This document shows positions 33,931-48,029 of a stretch of 64,000 bases of DNA, one piece after another. The translations under genes and the position numbers were made by a program. This stretch comes from Stercorarius parasiticus (taxonomy: Eukaryota > Chordata > Aves > Charadriiformes > Stercorariidae): positions 257,127 through 321,126 of the forward strand of contig VWZL01000194.1 in the NCBI GenBank assembly GCA_013396915.1, read 5' to 3'. Below the pieces are notes generated by a model. The model was not told where the DNA came from. It ran no database searches and saw only the letters and a list, made by a program, of their open reading frames with translations. How positions within the stretch are numbered: position 1 is the stretch's first letter; each line of letters opens with the position of its first letter.

Positions 33931-36900
33931 TCGCTATCCGTTTTATTCCTGACCCCCTCCTCAGGGCACGCCGCTGCCCCGGCCTGGCAGAGCCTGTGCC
34001 TGAGGAGGGGTTGTTGCGGGGTGGCGGGCCCCGCTGCCCTAGGGCTTTGTGAGGGATTCTGTGGGAGCCGGGGGGGCAGCCTGCCTGCTCCCCCTTGTCA
34101 CACCCCACGAGCTGCCACCACCTCTGAGGCCTCTGGGGACAGGCCTTCAGCACGCCAACTCCTGGTGTGGTGACAGCAGGGACCACACCACACTGCCAGG
34201 CCCTGCACCAGGGAGGGAGAGAAAACCCCCAGGCCTGGAGCCCCCATCTCTGCACCACCTCCACCATCAGGTCCCAAGCTCTCCTGATCTCCATCTGCCT
34301 CCTGTGCAGCCTGTCCCTTCCGCTCTCCACGGCCCAACTCTTCAGTGAGCCCCATTTTGTGTGCTGCCTTCGTTACTGCTGGATAACCTTATCCCACAGA
34401 TTCATGGTGGAGTTCCTCTTTCCCAGCTGCTCAGGGAGTGGTTCCGAACTCATTACCTCTGGCTTACCTGTGGCCTTATGTTTATCTTAAATGTAACATA
34501 AACTCCCCCCAGGATCAGGCACCTGGGACTACGGGGCTTTGTGGACAAAGCAGGGAGTTGGATTGCTGGCGGTAGTGAAAGTAAAGGCCAAGAAGGAAGT
34601 TAATTAACAAAAACTGTAACCTCCATTTGCCTTTTCTGTCATCTTTTGTTCTTTCCTTGTGTTGTGCCAAATCCCAGAGCTTTTACCCAAGCAATAGCCC
34701 CACTACATAGTATGCATTAAGAGATAAAAGCTCTGTGCAATTCACAACAGCAGAGCAACATTATCCTCTAGTATTTATCTATTATTTATCACCAAGTACT
34801 TTTAGAGTTGACAAGCGAAGCAGTATGAAGTCAACCTGTTGAACAACTTGATTCCATCCCATCTTGTATTAATTTTCTGAAGGGCTGTGTAACACTGTGG
34901 CTGCACCCCCAGTCATCCCCTAAACATAAGGGATGTCTGAATTTGAATTTTTTCCAATCGCTTTTCCAATTCCAGCTAACCTGGCCTCCAGCATCCAGAA
35001 CCATCTCTGGATTTCAGCCTCTTGGTTACAACCATAGCTGCTAATTCTGGTAAAATAAGTTGCAAACAAAGCTAAATCCTTCATCTTGAAGGATTAACTT
35101 CGGCTTCATGCCTTCTCTTCCCGCTCACCGCAGCCCCATCTCACCCCTGTGAAGTTTGCATAAACTCTGCAATGAGTTTAAGCTTCTGAAACAAATGCAG
35201 GTCCCCAGGCTCGGGGAGCCAAGAGTCTGACCGAGCAGAGCAGCCCCTGCATTCCCATAACCATGCTGCGCACACACGCGGAGCCCCTCATCCTGCCATG
35301 GCAGAGCTCCTCCAAGGAATGGAAGCTCTGAAACTAATTACACAGACTGCAGCAGGCATCCCCTCGCAACGGGCTCTGACATTGCACAGCAGCCCTTCCT
35401 CTAGGGCAACGAGACTTTGCAGAGCACACGGAGATGAGGCAGTGTCAAGGCACTAATTGAGGGATGCAACTTTAATTTACATCTACCTGCTGCATGCCCA
35501 ACTCGCAAACCGGGGCTGCTCACCAACTTCAGGTTCTTTTTTTGGGACAGAGTTGTCGTTACTGCCTTGTCCTTTGCTGCATGTCTTGGCTTTGAACCTG
35601 CCCAGGGTACTAGCCCAGTGGCCACATGCTTTGCATTTATTTTGAAGCAGTGACGGGACATTTCACTAACACAAAAATTAGGTGAGGAGAGAGGAAGGCT
35701 TCACAGGTTTTTTGGCGTTCCTCTTAAAAGTCCATCTCAAATACAAAGAAATAAGCTTTGTTTTTCCAAACTGCAGGACTTCAGCTCTGCTTCACCCAAG
35801 GAAGCCCAGTACTACCGAAAAATTCAGCCCACCTTTCCTCTAAGGCAGCCTTCTGGGCTATTTTGTTACACCAGTTATATAATGGAACAGAGATAGAGAA
35901 GCAATTAATTATGTGGGATAAAGAAAAGTTCTTTTTAATGTCACCTGTAGCTTTGTGGCATCTCTGTATTGATTACACCAAAGGGAAAATAACAAATTAC
36001 AAGCCAAGTCAGAATGCACCGTCAATGCATTTAATTGGAAACAAAAAGACAAGTTTACTAGTTAATTAAGAACCATATCAAAAGAAGTCTAAAATTACAT
36101 GGAAAGAAAAACTTAAAATTTCTTCGGCCCCAGAATGACCTCTGCTCCTGCCTCAGCTTTCTTCTGTATTCAGCATACCCAAATCTCTTTGTGTTCTTTG
36201 CCTGGAAAAATAGGAATGTAGCTGATACTGCAAAGGCAAAATAACTCTGTATTCATTTATTATGCCAACAACCGTTATAGCTCCTTAGCATGGAGAGGGT
36301 TTAAGTAATCATATGTTCAATAATTTTATTTCCTTATGCAAGAATCAGTGGGTTATGTAAAAGGATTGCGCTGCCGATACCACTAGAATGAAGCAGCACC
36401 TTCTGACAGTTTCAGCACAGTAGAAGTTGGGGAGTGCCGAACATTAAGGTTTTAATTATTGGATACACACAAATAATTTATTAGACATTGATTTGTTTTT
36501 TAAGAATGTTCTGGTAGTGTGAAAATAGCTGGTAATTAACCTATGATTAGATAGATATACCTCCCTTAACAAAGCAGAGGAATCTCTGAAGGCTTACATT
36601 TATCAACTATTTCACAGTTAATCCTAAAAAAACAAGTGAAAAGCTCATATGGCCTTGCTGGGGACAAACATTCATTTGAAGACTCAAAAAAAAATTGTCA
36701 AAATTCTCACTGTGTGAAAGAACCAAGAGTAAGGATTTCAGATGCATAAGATTTAGGATTGTGCCCGTGATTTTATTAGATTCCTAAGCTGTATCCGAAG
36801 GAACAGACAGCTAATCGGATATTAGGTGTTCATTACTTGTTCAGAAAAGCAGTATTGGTAGAAAATAGCTACACCCTTGGAACAGCAGGAGCTCTTGGTA

Positions 36901-37510
36901 GGGTTTTGCACAATATATCACAACATCAAGTCCTAAACTTCACAGCAGTCCTGAGTCCAGCAGCTGCTGCCATACAGTATTTCTGAGGAAAATGCAATTT
37001 ATCAAACGTGTAAGCTCAGGGAGAGAAGAGACATGGTAAATATCAAGCAATATCTTTATTTATCCAAAAAGGGAATGTTTTTTCCATTAGATGGTTACTA
37101 CTGGCACCTGTTTCGGCTACAGTTTTCCCGGTGGTAAGCTTCACTGTTCCCTTAGAGTGTTTCATTGTTCTGGACGGGAATATTTGGAGGGAAATTTGAG
37201 CAGAGTGATAACAGTGCCTTTTGCAAGTTCACTTTCTGAAGTTGGTGGTGTGAGGTGGCAGCCTCTAATTTTGTGCATTCAAATAATCCTGGAAGAATTA
37301 TTTCCATTTCCATAACAGCTTTCAGCTAAGAATTTCAAATCACCGACTAACCACAGATGAATTAAACTTCCACCTGGCAGTTACAGAAATAATATTATCC
37401 ATCATTTTAGAAGAGGGAGGTTTAGAAGAGCCAGTGCACAGCTGGGAAACAGAACCCACACTTCCCGGCTCCCCATCTTCTGCTTCATTCTCAAGATCAC
37501 CCTTCCAGGG
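33931..37510. other. Gene-free interval
   Basis: I see no gene. The first part (to 34350) stays GC-rich and gives overlapping chance open frames on both strands. The rest is AT-rich unique sequence with TTAATTAA words near 34600 and 36063. No transposon was recognised. Confidence 0.45.
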
Positions 37511-37538
37511 AGCAGGTTGTCATTTTAGACAACCTGCT
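37511..37538. repeat. Perfect 11-bp inverted repeat, 6-base loop
   Basis: AGCAGGTTGTC (37511-37521) and GACAACCTGCT (37528-37538) enclose ATTTTA. The loop word recurs just right (ACATTTTAGATAAAAT). It has the same arm and loop length as the hairpin at 12273 but an unrelated sequence. Confidence 0.9.
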
Positions 37539-38066
37539 AAAATTAGACATTTTAGATAAAATCCCAGGCTCACTGAAAAACAAGAGCCAGATATCTGCTG
37601 GCTCCTGTGGGGTCAGGGTTTCACTCAAAGGCTTGAAAACTTGTCAGCTGATAAGTTGTTGTATTTATTGCACTTTTACAATGGAGCTCTTAATAAAGAG
37701 ACTTTCCTCTAAAAACAAACAAGGAATGGAAATGAACTGCGCCTAATCAGACAAGTCAGTGCAGCAAATGAGACTGACTGGCTTGAATTTCTCATTCGGA
37801 TGCTCTTCAATGCTGCTGTTATTTCTGAGCATGATGGTGCAGCCAAGTCTGGAAATGGAGGGATTTGAAAAAGAATTCCATATCCCCTACCTGTCCTGTG
37901 AAATGTTACAAGAGACCCGGGGATAATTATTACAGGGCTGTACCGATTGCAATCTGGTCTGCACCAGGTGACAAAGGGTTAAGCCCGAGTTATTTTGAAC
38001 AATAGATTTCACTTTATTTTCCTGTGTTTCCTACTTTGCAGACTTACATTCTGAGGCTTTACTACT

Positions 38067-38100
38067 TAATCCCCGCTGTAGTAATAAAATTTTTTAATCC
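38067..38100 (+). promoter_or_regulatory. Two TAATCC bicoid-class sites 28 bases apart
   Basis: TAATCC at 38067-38072 and 38095-38100 lie on the same strand in an AT-rich, repeat-free block (about 37930-38170). That block also contains AACAATAG (a SOX-type word near 38000) and AGGTGACAAAGG. TAATCC is bound by PITX and OTX factors. A pituitary or neural enhancer is possible. Confidence 0.3.
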
Positions 38101-38354
38101 TGTGTTTAAAATATGAGATTTACTTGTCAAAATCTGGATATACAGCAGGAATTATAATCGCTGTTCAGCAAAAGCAATTCCCCTCAAGTTCAGGCTGGTG
38201 TTTGGAAGAGTTTGTCAGGTGCATTGTGTTAGTGCTGGAGGTATGCAGATTGTAGAGGTCAGAGAAGTTTTCCCTTGGCACTGGGGGCACAATAAGTTCA
38301 CAAGAATTTCATAGGTACCAGCTCAGGTTTTCCATTTTTCTCTTCTGTTGTTGG

Positions 38355-38370
38355 TTTTTTTTTTTTTTTT
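38355..38370 (+). repeat. Poly-T tract (16)
   Basis: A run of 16 T follows GTTGTTGG and is followed by AAATTTTAAT. No retroposon body is recognised. Confidence 0.9.
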
Positions 38371-41300
38371 AAATTTTAATCAATCCATTCTTTCTGTGGT
38401 GTTAACAGTAACATCAGCTCCCTCAGCCAGCACCTGCCAGACAATTACTACCTGCCAATTAACAGGTAAAGTCCTCAGCCAGAGCTGAAACGCAGAGCAG
38501 ATTTTCCATGTCAGTATCTCACAGCCACAGTTGGGCAGCACTTAGCTAAGGCCTTTTGCACAAGATTTTAGTCAGGGAGTTTTAGGTAGTGGTATGAAGA
38601 TACCAGGAGAGCCCTGCAAGCCTTAGCAGAGATCTGTCACCCGCACTGAGCACACTAAGCAGGCACAGGATGGCCAGACCTCCTCAGCATGGACACTGCT
38701 TCAACAGGTCAAGGCTAAACTTTAATTCAGGAGAACGTGCTGATAAGGAACAGATGTGGGATCTAATACAGATTAACATCCAATTGACAGTACTGCCTAT
38801 CTGGGAGGCTGAATTCCAGCCTGGAGGACAGAGATGACCTGGCCACTTTAATAGTAAACTTGAAATCTATTCCTCACTTGAACAAAATTTATATTCTTCA
38901 CCCAGTATTTATTCAGAGCAGATTTGGAATGTGCCACCCACACCTACTAATCTTTTTTATAGTAATATGACAGAAAAGATTAAACTCCTTTATGTTTTAG
39001 GGTGGTAAAATTAATGCCAACATCCCTGAGCTGTTTAGTGAATTCTTAAACACCTGTAAGTTCTCATACACATCTCTGTTCCTAGTATAGAATTATGCCA
39101 ATATCTGTGTTTCCAAACAATGCACCTCCAGGAAAAAGGTTATGTGCCAATTTATCAGCAGTTATGTCTGATTTTCTTATATTTCGTTGGTTTTGAGACC
39201 AATAAGCTGGGAATGTTGTATTTGTCATGTGTCACCTTTCTTATCCCAGATGAGAAAAAAAAATAAAAGGAAGTCACTGCTTGGATTCTTTTTTTTCCTT
39301 TAAGCACAAAACCAGCCACTTTGGTAGTTGCACTTTTTCCTTTGCATTTTTGCAGCTCATCTCACCTTATTGATTTGGAAATTTGAAAAGGAAAGGAACA
39401 TACTACAGTGAGCTAACCTGCATTTGTGGCAGAGGACACTGGTTATTCTGGGGTTAGGCTTTGCAGAATACCTGGTTATTTCAGCATTGCTTTGAGATTA
39501 TTTCTAAATGAGCTACTATGTCAACAGAACAGCCCTTTGTCTTGTTCAATGGAAAAAGCTTTTCCTTTCTGGCTAAAAGAAGGTTTAAATCTCGATGAGG
39601 AAGAAAAAGCTAGTAATAGTGATTATTTTCTCTTAATGGAAAAGTATAAGCAACTATCAACTAAATCATTCTTCATGATAGACATGACAGACTTAAGCAC
39701 TTTGAAATGATTTGTTTTTAAATGATATTATGATTTCATGGTTGAAATTGTAATACTTTTTGCTTCACCAGGCCCTGCCTATGAACTGATTCCTTACCCA
39801 GCGGAGACACCACTAAATAGCAATTGAGGACACTTTTTATGAGCAGTGGCAATAAAATTACATGTTTGTATTAGTATAATGCCCACTTGTCCCTGCCATG
39901 CCAGGCCATGTGTATAACACAGGGCTGGCTTTATCCAGGAGACCTTTTCCTTTTTCCTGAGAACCACCCTGGTGGCATCTTTCAGGGCAGGCAATGGCTG
40001 TCTCCCCCAGATCACACCTGCATCCAGCCCTGGCTTTCTCCCTGTTGGTTAAGCCACTGCTTCATCCAGGCAAAAAAGCTCCAAGGAACAAAAGCCTTTA
40101 AAATGCAATCAGCCCTCAGCCAAAAATCATCTCACTCAGTTATCCTGACTTGAAAGCCTGTGCTACCGAATTAGCTGTGGGTTCCAGCTCCAGTAACCTG
40201 ATAAAAATGAAGATATCCTCCCTGCCTCATTGGACCCAGCACAAACTCCCTTCCCGGAAGGTCCAGATGCATCTTTGTCCAAATACTGTGACCTAAACTG
40301 CAACAAATGTAGCCAACCTTTCCATCAAGAAAGGCTTAATTTATTGTGAGCAAAGAACAACAAATCATAGGCTTTCAGATTTATGGCCCCCAGGATCTGA
40401 ATTGACCGTACAGCAAAGCAGCCTTTCCAGCACTCTATTCATTTCTTTAATAAAGTTGAAAATGTAAAATATGCAGGCATGCAAGAGCCACCCGATCTGA
40501 ATTTTATGTAAAGTGCACAATAAGTTTATGGATGGTAGTAACGTATGACTCCTTGTAATTTCATTATGTAAAAAGACACAGTTGGGATCTCTTAGACCCC
40601 TATTTAAACATTTATGAATTAAATAATAGAATGTATGCAAGACTGGGATTGGAGAACAACATTTTCCAACAGGCAGAATTGATGGGGAAGGGGGTTCAGT
40701 ATTTTATGAGGCTGTAACAATCTCTTTGTTGCCCAATTAGGAGAGAGACTCTAACAGGGAGTGAGGAAAAAAAAACCAAAGGAGAGCAGAAATCTGTCAA
40801 GATGCAAAGAAAGCAAAACTTAGAGCGAATTTAGGACCCTGGAAGAAACCCAGCCAGTTCTAGGGTGAGATCTGGGTGCAAACTTTAGGACTTACATCTG
40901 TCACCCTAATGGCAGCAGAACAGGTTCTTGCTTTCACTGGACTGTTATTACCATGGCAGAGTCTCCCAGTAAGCACCAGAGCCCTGGCTAACCACCAACT
41001 AAAGAGGCAGCACCGGAGAGCTGAAAACCAACGAAGGGGAAAGACTTACATGGATAATACAAATTTATCTCAGAAAGTCGCTGTGTGAGCTCTACCATGG
41101 CCCTTCCCAGCAGAAGTTTAAGGACGCTCTCAGGCATTTCCAGCTGTCTCCATTCAAATTGCACCCCGTTTACAGGATCCCGAGACCAGTGATGGTACCC
41201 AACAGCCACAGGTGGGCCCCTGGAGCTCCAGCCTGGGAATTCAGAGCACCCTAATGTTACTACAGCAGCTGTATGCATATACTATGGATAAGCCTTTGCT

Positions 41301-44136
41301 ATGTCTTATTGGACTAAAAAAAAAAGTAAACGTGTTCGTGCCCTGGGTCTCTTCCTCCCATCACAACCCCCAAAAGATCTTGTGTTTAATTTCATTAAGC
41401 ACCTGTCAACTTCCTTTGTAAACTAGTTTAGTCACAGTGGCAGTATAACCAAGGAAGGAAAAGGCTCAAGTAAATTTAGGTTTTATGACAGTATGCATGG
41501 GACATTTCATGCCCTGAGTTAAGTGAACTCACACCTGTTTGGGCAATACCTTCTGGTCAATAGGAATGCCATTATTTAGACTATCACAATCAATAAATTG
41601 GATTTTGCTTTTGCAAGTGAAAGGGCTGTTATTTTTCATACAGTTTGTCAATAGGCTCTAGGTTATGAGATATATGAAAGATTCTACACAGGCCAGAGAG
41701 TTATGAGCTCTCAGGCAGATGAATTATTTAAGTTCTTTTTGCTTCTATAAAAAATAAATACAGAGATGGCCAAAACAGATGCCATAAATTGTGGGTTTGA
41801 TGTAGGATTTCCATCTTTTCTTGTCTGTTCTAAAAAGCCTGGGTTCTTTGTACTGAAAATCCTTTTACCATTTACATCCATGCAGGGAAAGACATTATTA
41901 TACACTGAAATAGTACCCCATGAACTGGACTTGCAGGTGAAGACTTACTACACATGAGAACCAAGAAGCAAGAGTATGCAATTCTGGCTGGAAGCTGGAG
42001 GGAAAGATGTAGTCTTCCCAGGGCAAAGCCTTTTCTTGTCCAGGAAGGGTGGCTTGCAAACCAACATAAAGATGCTGCTCTCTACAGAGAAGTAAGAAGC
42101 ACTGTGTCCTAACAAAGAGCTCTGGCAGCCATCCTCCAGGGCATTGCGCTGGATGATCAGGAGCAATGCTGCTTCCCAGGACACTTCTGGCCCCTTGTGT
42201 GGAGCCCAAGGAAGGGCTCAGCTCACCAACACCAGCCTGGCCCAAGCTGTTGGGTCATCCAGGGAACTGCAGCCGCTGAAGGTGTTTCCTTCCTTCCCTC
42301 CCCCTTGCTCTCTCCAGAAAGGCTCACAGCTCCAGTCCCCAGTGTGTCACAGTCAAGGAAGAGGCAAAAGGGCAGTTTACATCCCATTTTTTTGTGACAT
42401 CTCCCCCTGTCATTCCTGCCTCTCTGCCACAGTCTGGCAGTTACCTGTCCCCATGAGCTATTGTAAAGAAACCTCAAAGGAAACTGTAATTCGTTGCAAA
42501 TAGAAATGAGTTATTTGAGAGTACAAAAAAAAAAAACCTGTGTAGTCTGGACAGAGAGTTCTTATATTCCCATGGTTTGAAGTCTGTCTTGCAGCCTGCC
42601 CCTTCTCTTCAGCTTCAGTAACTCTCCCTATCCCTCACATGCACCAATTCAGCAGAGTTTTCTGCCCTACCACTCCACTCTGACATGATCCATTATTCAA
42701 TCTTAATGTGCTCCATATACCTCATCAGCACATTTAATTTATTTTTTTTTCCCATTTACAAGTGTGCTCAGAAGAGCTAGGTCAGAGAATGGGGCCTCTC
42801 TGTTGCCAGATGCTGCAGGGATGTTTAAGCAGAAGAGGAATTCTTGCATCCAGTCTCATATATTAGGATATTGCTTCCTTTCCCCCATCAGCAAGCGCTT
42901 GAAGTGCTCTAAGACAGCCTGCTCTGCCCTTACCATTTCCTTACCCAATCCACTCTAGTTAAATACCTTTTTCATAAGGAGTTTTAAATTATAAGTCTAA
43001 ATGAGGCCAATAAATTATACTTCATAAAATCCTGTGCACATCATTTTCTCACAGAAAAGGCTCCAAAGAAATATTTTCCATGCCACCACCTATGTTCCCA
43101 TCCCTTTGCAATATAACATTTATTCTAATATTAAAATGGCAGCTGCTCTATAAATTGTGAATCATTAGCACTCTTCATTGATTTTTCCCTTGCAGCCTGC
43201 AACCCTGGGCAGCCTCTGCGTGTGAATATCAGTCTATTGGATTGAGATTCATATCCTATTTGAGGGTCAAAGACCGAGACCTCATGAGCTTGAACTTCTA
43301 TCAGCCTAAAGCTGATCAATACCTGGAGATATATTTGATCCTGGCTGCTAGCACAGATTAAGTGGCCATAAATACAATCAAAAATGTGAGGCTGCTGGGA
43401 TAAGTGGCTGGGGAATGGGAGCACAACCACACACATGCTGGCTCCAGTGGGCTTTCTGGGAGCAGAGACCAGCCTGCAGGTCCTTCCTCAGACCAGGGCT
43501 GGGTCCTGCGCTTTTCGGGAGGGGGCTACAGGCTCAGCCTGGCACACAGCACTGCTGATGGAGGAGGAAAGGAGGTTATGTAGCTTCAGGGTCCTCAGAG
43601 AGAGGACATCACAGTGTTTTCCAAGATTGGTGGTCAGGGTTGGACATGGGACACCTTCAAGTTCCCACACAGTCCAGACCCATGGTATCCCAGGGGCAAG
43701 GGGGACTGCTCCCAGCACATATCACAGCCAGCTGTGCAACCACCTCTGCATCAGCTTGGCTTAGGCAGCACAGGAGGGCACACCATGAGGATTAATTGGA
43801 AAACATCCGACAAAATAAGCGCCTCTTTTTCTGTCTTCCCTCTCACCCTCCTCCTCCATCTCCAAGTGAAACTTTAAATATATGATTAAAATGACCTGTT
43901 AAAGAGGAGAGACTCATTCCATTTGAGTATATTAATGGTGATTCTGCGCTGGCTGAGGAAGAAAAAATCCATAATCATAAGCCTTATTAAAGAACAATAT
44001 CCTTCGACGGCTTTTTGTTTTCCTCTTTAGATAATGTGAAGCCTTGAAAAATAGACATAGAAACAGAAAGAAATAGAGACACCGTGCTGCACTGCTACAG
44101 AGACCACGGCACTCAGGGAAAATACCTTCCTATTTT
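38371..44136. other. Gene-free interval
   Basis: I see no gene. The interval is mostly AT-rich unique sequence. A poly-A tract lies at 42525-42536. Block 43870-44010 is AT-rich with TTAAT, GATTA and AATCAT words and may be conserved non-coding DNA. The open frames at 39426-39710 and 43435-43764 have no known domain. Confidence 0.45.
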
Positions 44137-44137
44137 T

Positions 44138-44158
44138 AGGCATGTTTACAACATGCCT
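44138..44158. promoter_or_regulatory. Near-perfect p53-family response element
   Basis: Two decamers, AGGCATGTTT (44138-44147) and CAACATGCCT (44149-44158), are separated by a single A. The first fits RRRCWWGYYY at all ten positions and the second at nine of ten. Together they are part of a 10-bp inverted repeat with a 3-base centre (44137-44159). One-base-spaced CATG half sites are a high-affinity arrangement for p53/p63/p73. No gene lies within several kilobases. Confidence 0.45.
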
Positions 44159-47100
44159 ATTTACAGTATTACCTTTGATCCTAAACTCTAATTTAAAATG
44201 ATTCTTTTAAATGCTTGGGAGATACAGAACGGAAATAATTAGAAATGGCATGAAGTCAACAGGACAATTTGAAAAAGCAAGGGACTAACTCTGCATAGTG
44301 GTCGTAAGAGGGGATGTTGGATGTAACATGCGTCTGGACAAGCAGCAAAGGGCATAAGCCATCCCTCGCCGCGTGGGGAAGGACCCATTGTGCAGGCAGA
44401 CGCTGGGGCATCTGTGGGGTGCAGCCTTCTCCACCAGCATCTCCTCGGCTGACTTCAGGGGAGAAACCACTCTCCAGCCGCAGTCAAACACAAGCCGGTG
44501 TTTATGTTTACATGCCTTCACGTCCTTGTGGTGTCCTTGTGGGAAGAGACTTCATTATCATAAAGAATATGTTTTTATTCCACTACATAAGTACTACTTA
44601 TTATAGTCTCATATATTTTCTGACACAACCAAGGGGTCTTTATTGTTGTACATCAAGGTCACTGACAAGTAATATATTCAATCTATTAAGTTATTAGGGA
44701 GATAAATAATTTGGTTGCAAGCTGAACTCTGAACTTTTACCTTTTCCCCTGACAGACGGGTAGTTTCTTGGCGTTCATACTAATCTCGCCTGTGCTTGAA
44801 TAGTAATTCCATTAGGGTTATGACTGCAGCTGTACATATGCAATGACCTCAAATACAATTTCTTTATGGAGATGGGCAATAGGAATATTAAAATTTTAAG
44901 CCAAAGAGGATGTAATGTAACTTCACATTATTTATTGTAGACACAAATCCTTTATAATATTAAAGGATAAAGAATTAATAAAAGAAAGATCCCATAAACA
45001 ATCCATAAAGTCAAATGTAGTTCTTGATTTAATGCAATTGCTTTTTAGTGTCTTCTGGTTATAGACTTGCACCTCATTAAAAGAAATGTAGTCAAGAATC
45101 AAGTGTGTCATGACTAACTTGATGGTCCCTGGGTGTTTTTGAAAGTAGCTTTTCAACCCTCTGGTTTTGCTCCTACACAGAAATATCCAGTCCTCAGCAT
45201 GTTTGTGACTAATCTGAATTCAGATGTTATTACAGTTAATTAATCCCCGAAACTGGGATCTCCATAGCTGCTAAGCAAGGGATCACTCGCTGCAGAACCT
45301 CAGAGCCGGCCCGGTCCTCGCACTGTCAGGAGATCTTGGGGTAGGCTGTAACCCAGCAATGCCTCGGGGGGAAACCCTAGTATTTGGGAGTTGGTTTTTC
45401 CCCATCCTAATATTCTACTAAATAGTTTTCATTCCTGATAAACTTAGCTGCAGAAACTGCGTGCCTTTGAAATTGTAATATGCAAACGTCACATGCTGAA
45501 TTCTTGGAAAGGACACTTTGGAGCATCATCCCTGAACACTGTAGCAAGGAGGCTGCTCCCACATCCACACCAAACACTCTCTGGGATGCGGAGGGAGAAG
45601 CCGGTCACCGTCCCAATGCCCCCCACCTCAGCCATGGGTATCACAAAGGCCAGATGAGAATACAGAGTGCCAGATGCCCTCACCTAGGAAAAAAACCCCA
45701 CCACACAGCCAAAATTCGCACCAGAAAGTAAACCCATGCCAGGCTGAGCCACTGGGATGGGGCTGGCGAGGGCAGGTGCAGGATACCGGTGCCAGGGGAG
45801 CACAGACCATGGCTCCACAGGCTGGGGGGAGCAGAGGAGTGCGGGCACTGTGGGGGACACGGCTGTGGCAGCACCAGCCAGCCTGCCCTGGCTCTGTCCC
45901 TGCTGCCCCCCCACATGCCTTGGTCTGTCACAGGGCGGCTGGCCAGCTTCTGGGCCAGGCTGTGAACACCAGTTGCACTCTACAGTTTTAAACTGGGTTT
46001 TCTGTCTCTCTAGGGTAGAGGCACTCTCATCACCCAAACATCTTTCCCTGGGCTGTTGTCATATTGCTCATGATCCTGGTGTCATGAATGTTAACTATGC
46101 CAAAAATCACATCATATATTTAACAGGTGTTGACAACCAATGTGTTAAAGTTGTTTTCATGTCAATTCTCTTTCTAATTTAGACTTACGATGTCAAGAGA
46201 ATGTTTTCAGCAAGGTTTACATCAGTAGTCTAAATAATTAACTAAACTTTGGAATGAGCTTTTCTCTAATGAGAACAGAACGAAAGTAGGAGGAAAAAAG
46301 CAGTCAGACTTTCCTACCATGACTATTAATTTTCCTATTGCAAATACCAGTATATTCAAATATCTCCTTGTTTTAATTAATAGAATACTTAGTTTAATGA
46401 AAAAAGGAATTTGAATAATGAAAGTTACCTCATTAAATTCTAAACCCCCAGATGCTGTCAGTAACTGTCACCTTTTGCTGGAAATCCCCAAAATCCTATT
46501 GCAAAAAATGTTTCAACAGAAATTTTACATCCGTGTTTCTAAGAAAGCAAGCTTGCTGCTCCTTACATTCCTACAGCAGTTTTCACCTGCCTCACTTATT
46601 TTTTTGGAGGAGAAAGCAGAAACCTTACCTGCCTGAAAGGTGCAGAGCAGCCCAAATTGCAAACAGGAGCATTACAATTCTACCCCCAGATTTTCTTCAG
46701 CCCCCAATCTACCTGGTGCCAAAGCACACGTGTGTCTGAGCCACAGCCCGCGGGACCACAAGGCAGGTAAAAACTCTGTATTTTCTCCTTCACATCCCCA
46801 AGACGCTGACAGAAACATGGGTCAGCAGAGCAATCAGGCTGGCCAGTTTTACACCTTCTGAAGTGCCCTGCTCTATCAGGGAATTTGGGAATGGGGTGAA
46901 GCATCCTCCGCACCATTCAGAGGGAGCTTTGGGTGCAGCTGCGAGGTCAGGCAGACCACTGGTGAGTGAGAAGCCCTTCCATGAGCACGGACAGTAAAAC
47001 ACACATTCCTCTTTCAGGATATTTTCACAGCACTTCAACCTGGCTGCAAAGGGCCATTCCCAGGCATGAGAACAGCAGGTGGTTTTACTTGGACCTTAGC

Positions 47101-48029
47101 ACCTCTGTGGGACTTCCAACAAGGGGAAAGCCAGGGAAAGGAGCAGTTTTGTTTTTTTTTTAATGTGGGGATGACACCCTGGGCATGGCCCAGCTGGCAG
47201 ACACAAGATGAGGGTGACTGGGGGTGGGTCTGTCACCCCACACCAGCACCTTCCCCAGCCTGGGCACATAGCCACAAATCTGAGAAACTCCAGAGCTAGC
47301 GAGGATCCCAGCTGCAGTCTCATTCACATAATCCTGAGCAACATTACTTGATAGTCACATGTTGATAGGATTCACATACTTGGTGCTGTAACATGTGACA
47401 AGAAAATAGCTATGATTATTATTACCTTTAATTCTGTACTTTGTCATTGGAGTTTGTTTTTTACATGAGAAAGACTGTTCTAATTACCTCCTGGGCTTGT
47501 TAGAGCTCTATCACTGTTAACTAACCTGGTTTATTTTCCTCTCCCAAGAGCTAGCTGTGCTGATCCTGCCTCTAATCATCAAGGGTGATGTTTAATTCCT
47601 ACTGCTGAATACTGAAGTCAAACCCATCTGTGGTGTAAAGCTACCGCAGTCAGAGTTCAAGCGCTTCTTTTCACATTCTCCCTTCTTGCTTCTTTTTTTC
47701 CCTCCCCCTCATTTATCATCCCCTGCCCACACCCTTTCACCACTCCTCAGTGTCTTCTTCTGACTAGGGAATTGCTCAGGGGCTCAGCTGTCCTGGGGGA
47801 GGCTGGGCAGAAACCAGCCCCCCGTCCCCAGCTCATATGGACTTGCAAAGGCCTCCCTCAGCCCCAGGGAAGTGGGAGCTTTGCCCATAGACAATGCTTA
47901 TGAATGTTTTCAGACTATACGGGCCAATAAGTTAGCTTGATTCAAGTTTCAGGTTTTTCCTCAGTTTTCCTTTTTTTTTTTTGGCAGTGCCTGTTGGGCA
48001 TTTGGGCTGGTCCAGCTCTGCTCTTACAA
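44159..48029. other. Gene-free interval
   Basis: I see no gene. Block 44700-45010 is AT-rich and repeat-free, with GGTTATGACTGCAGCTG (an E-box), CATATGCAATG and many TAAT/ATTA words, and looks like a candidate conserved element. GC-rich 45.6-46.0 kb yields chance frames up to 141 codons on both strands. Confidence 0.4.
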
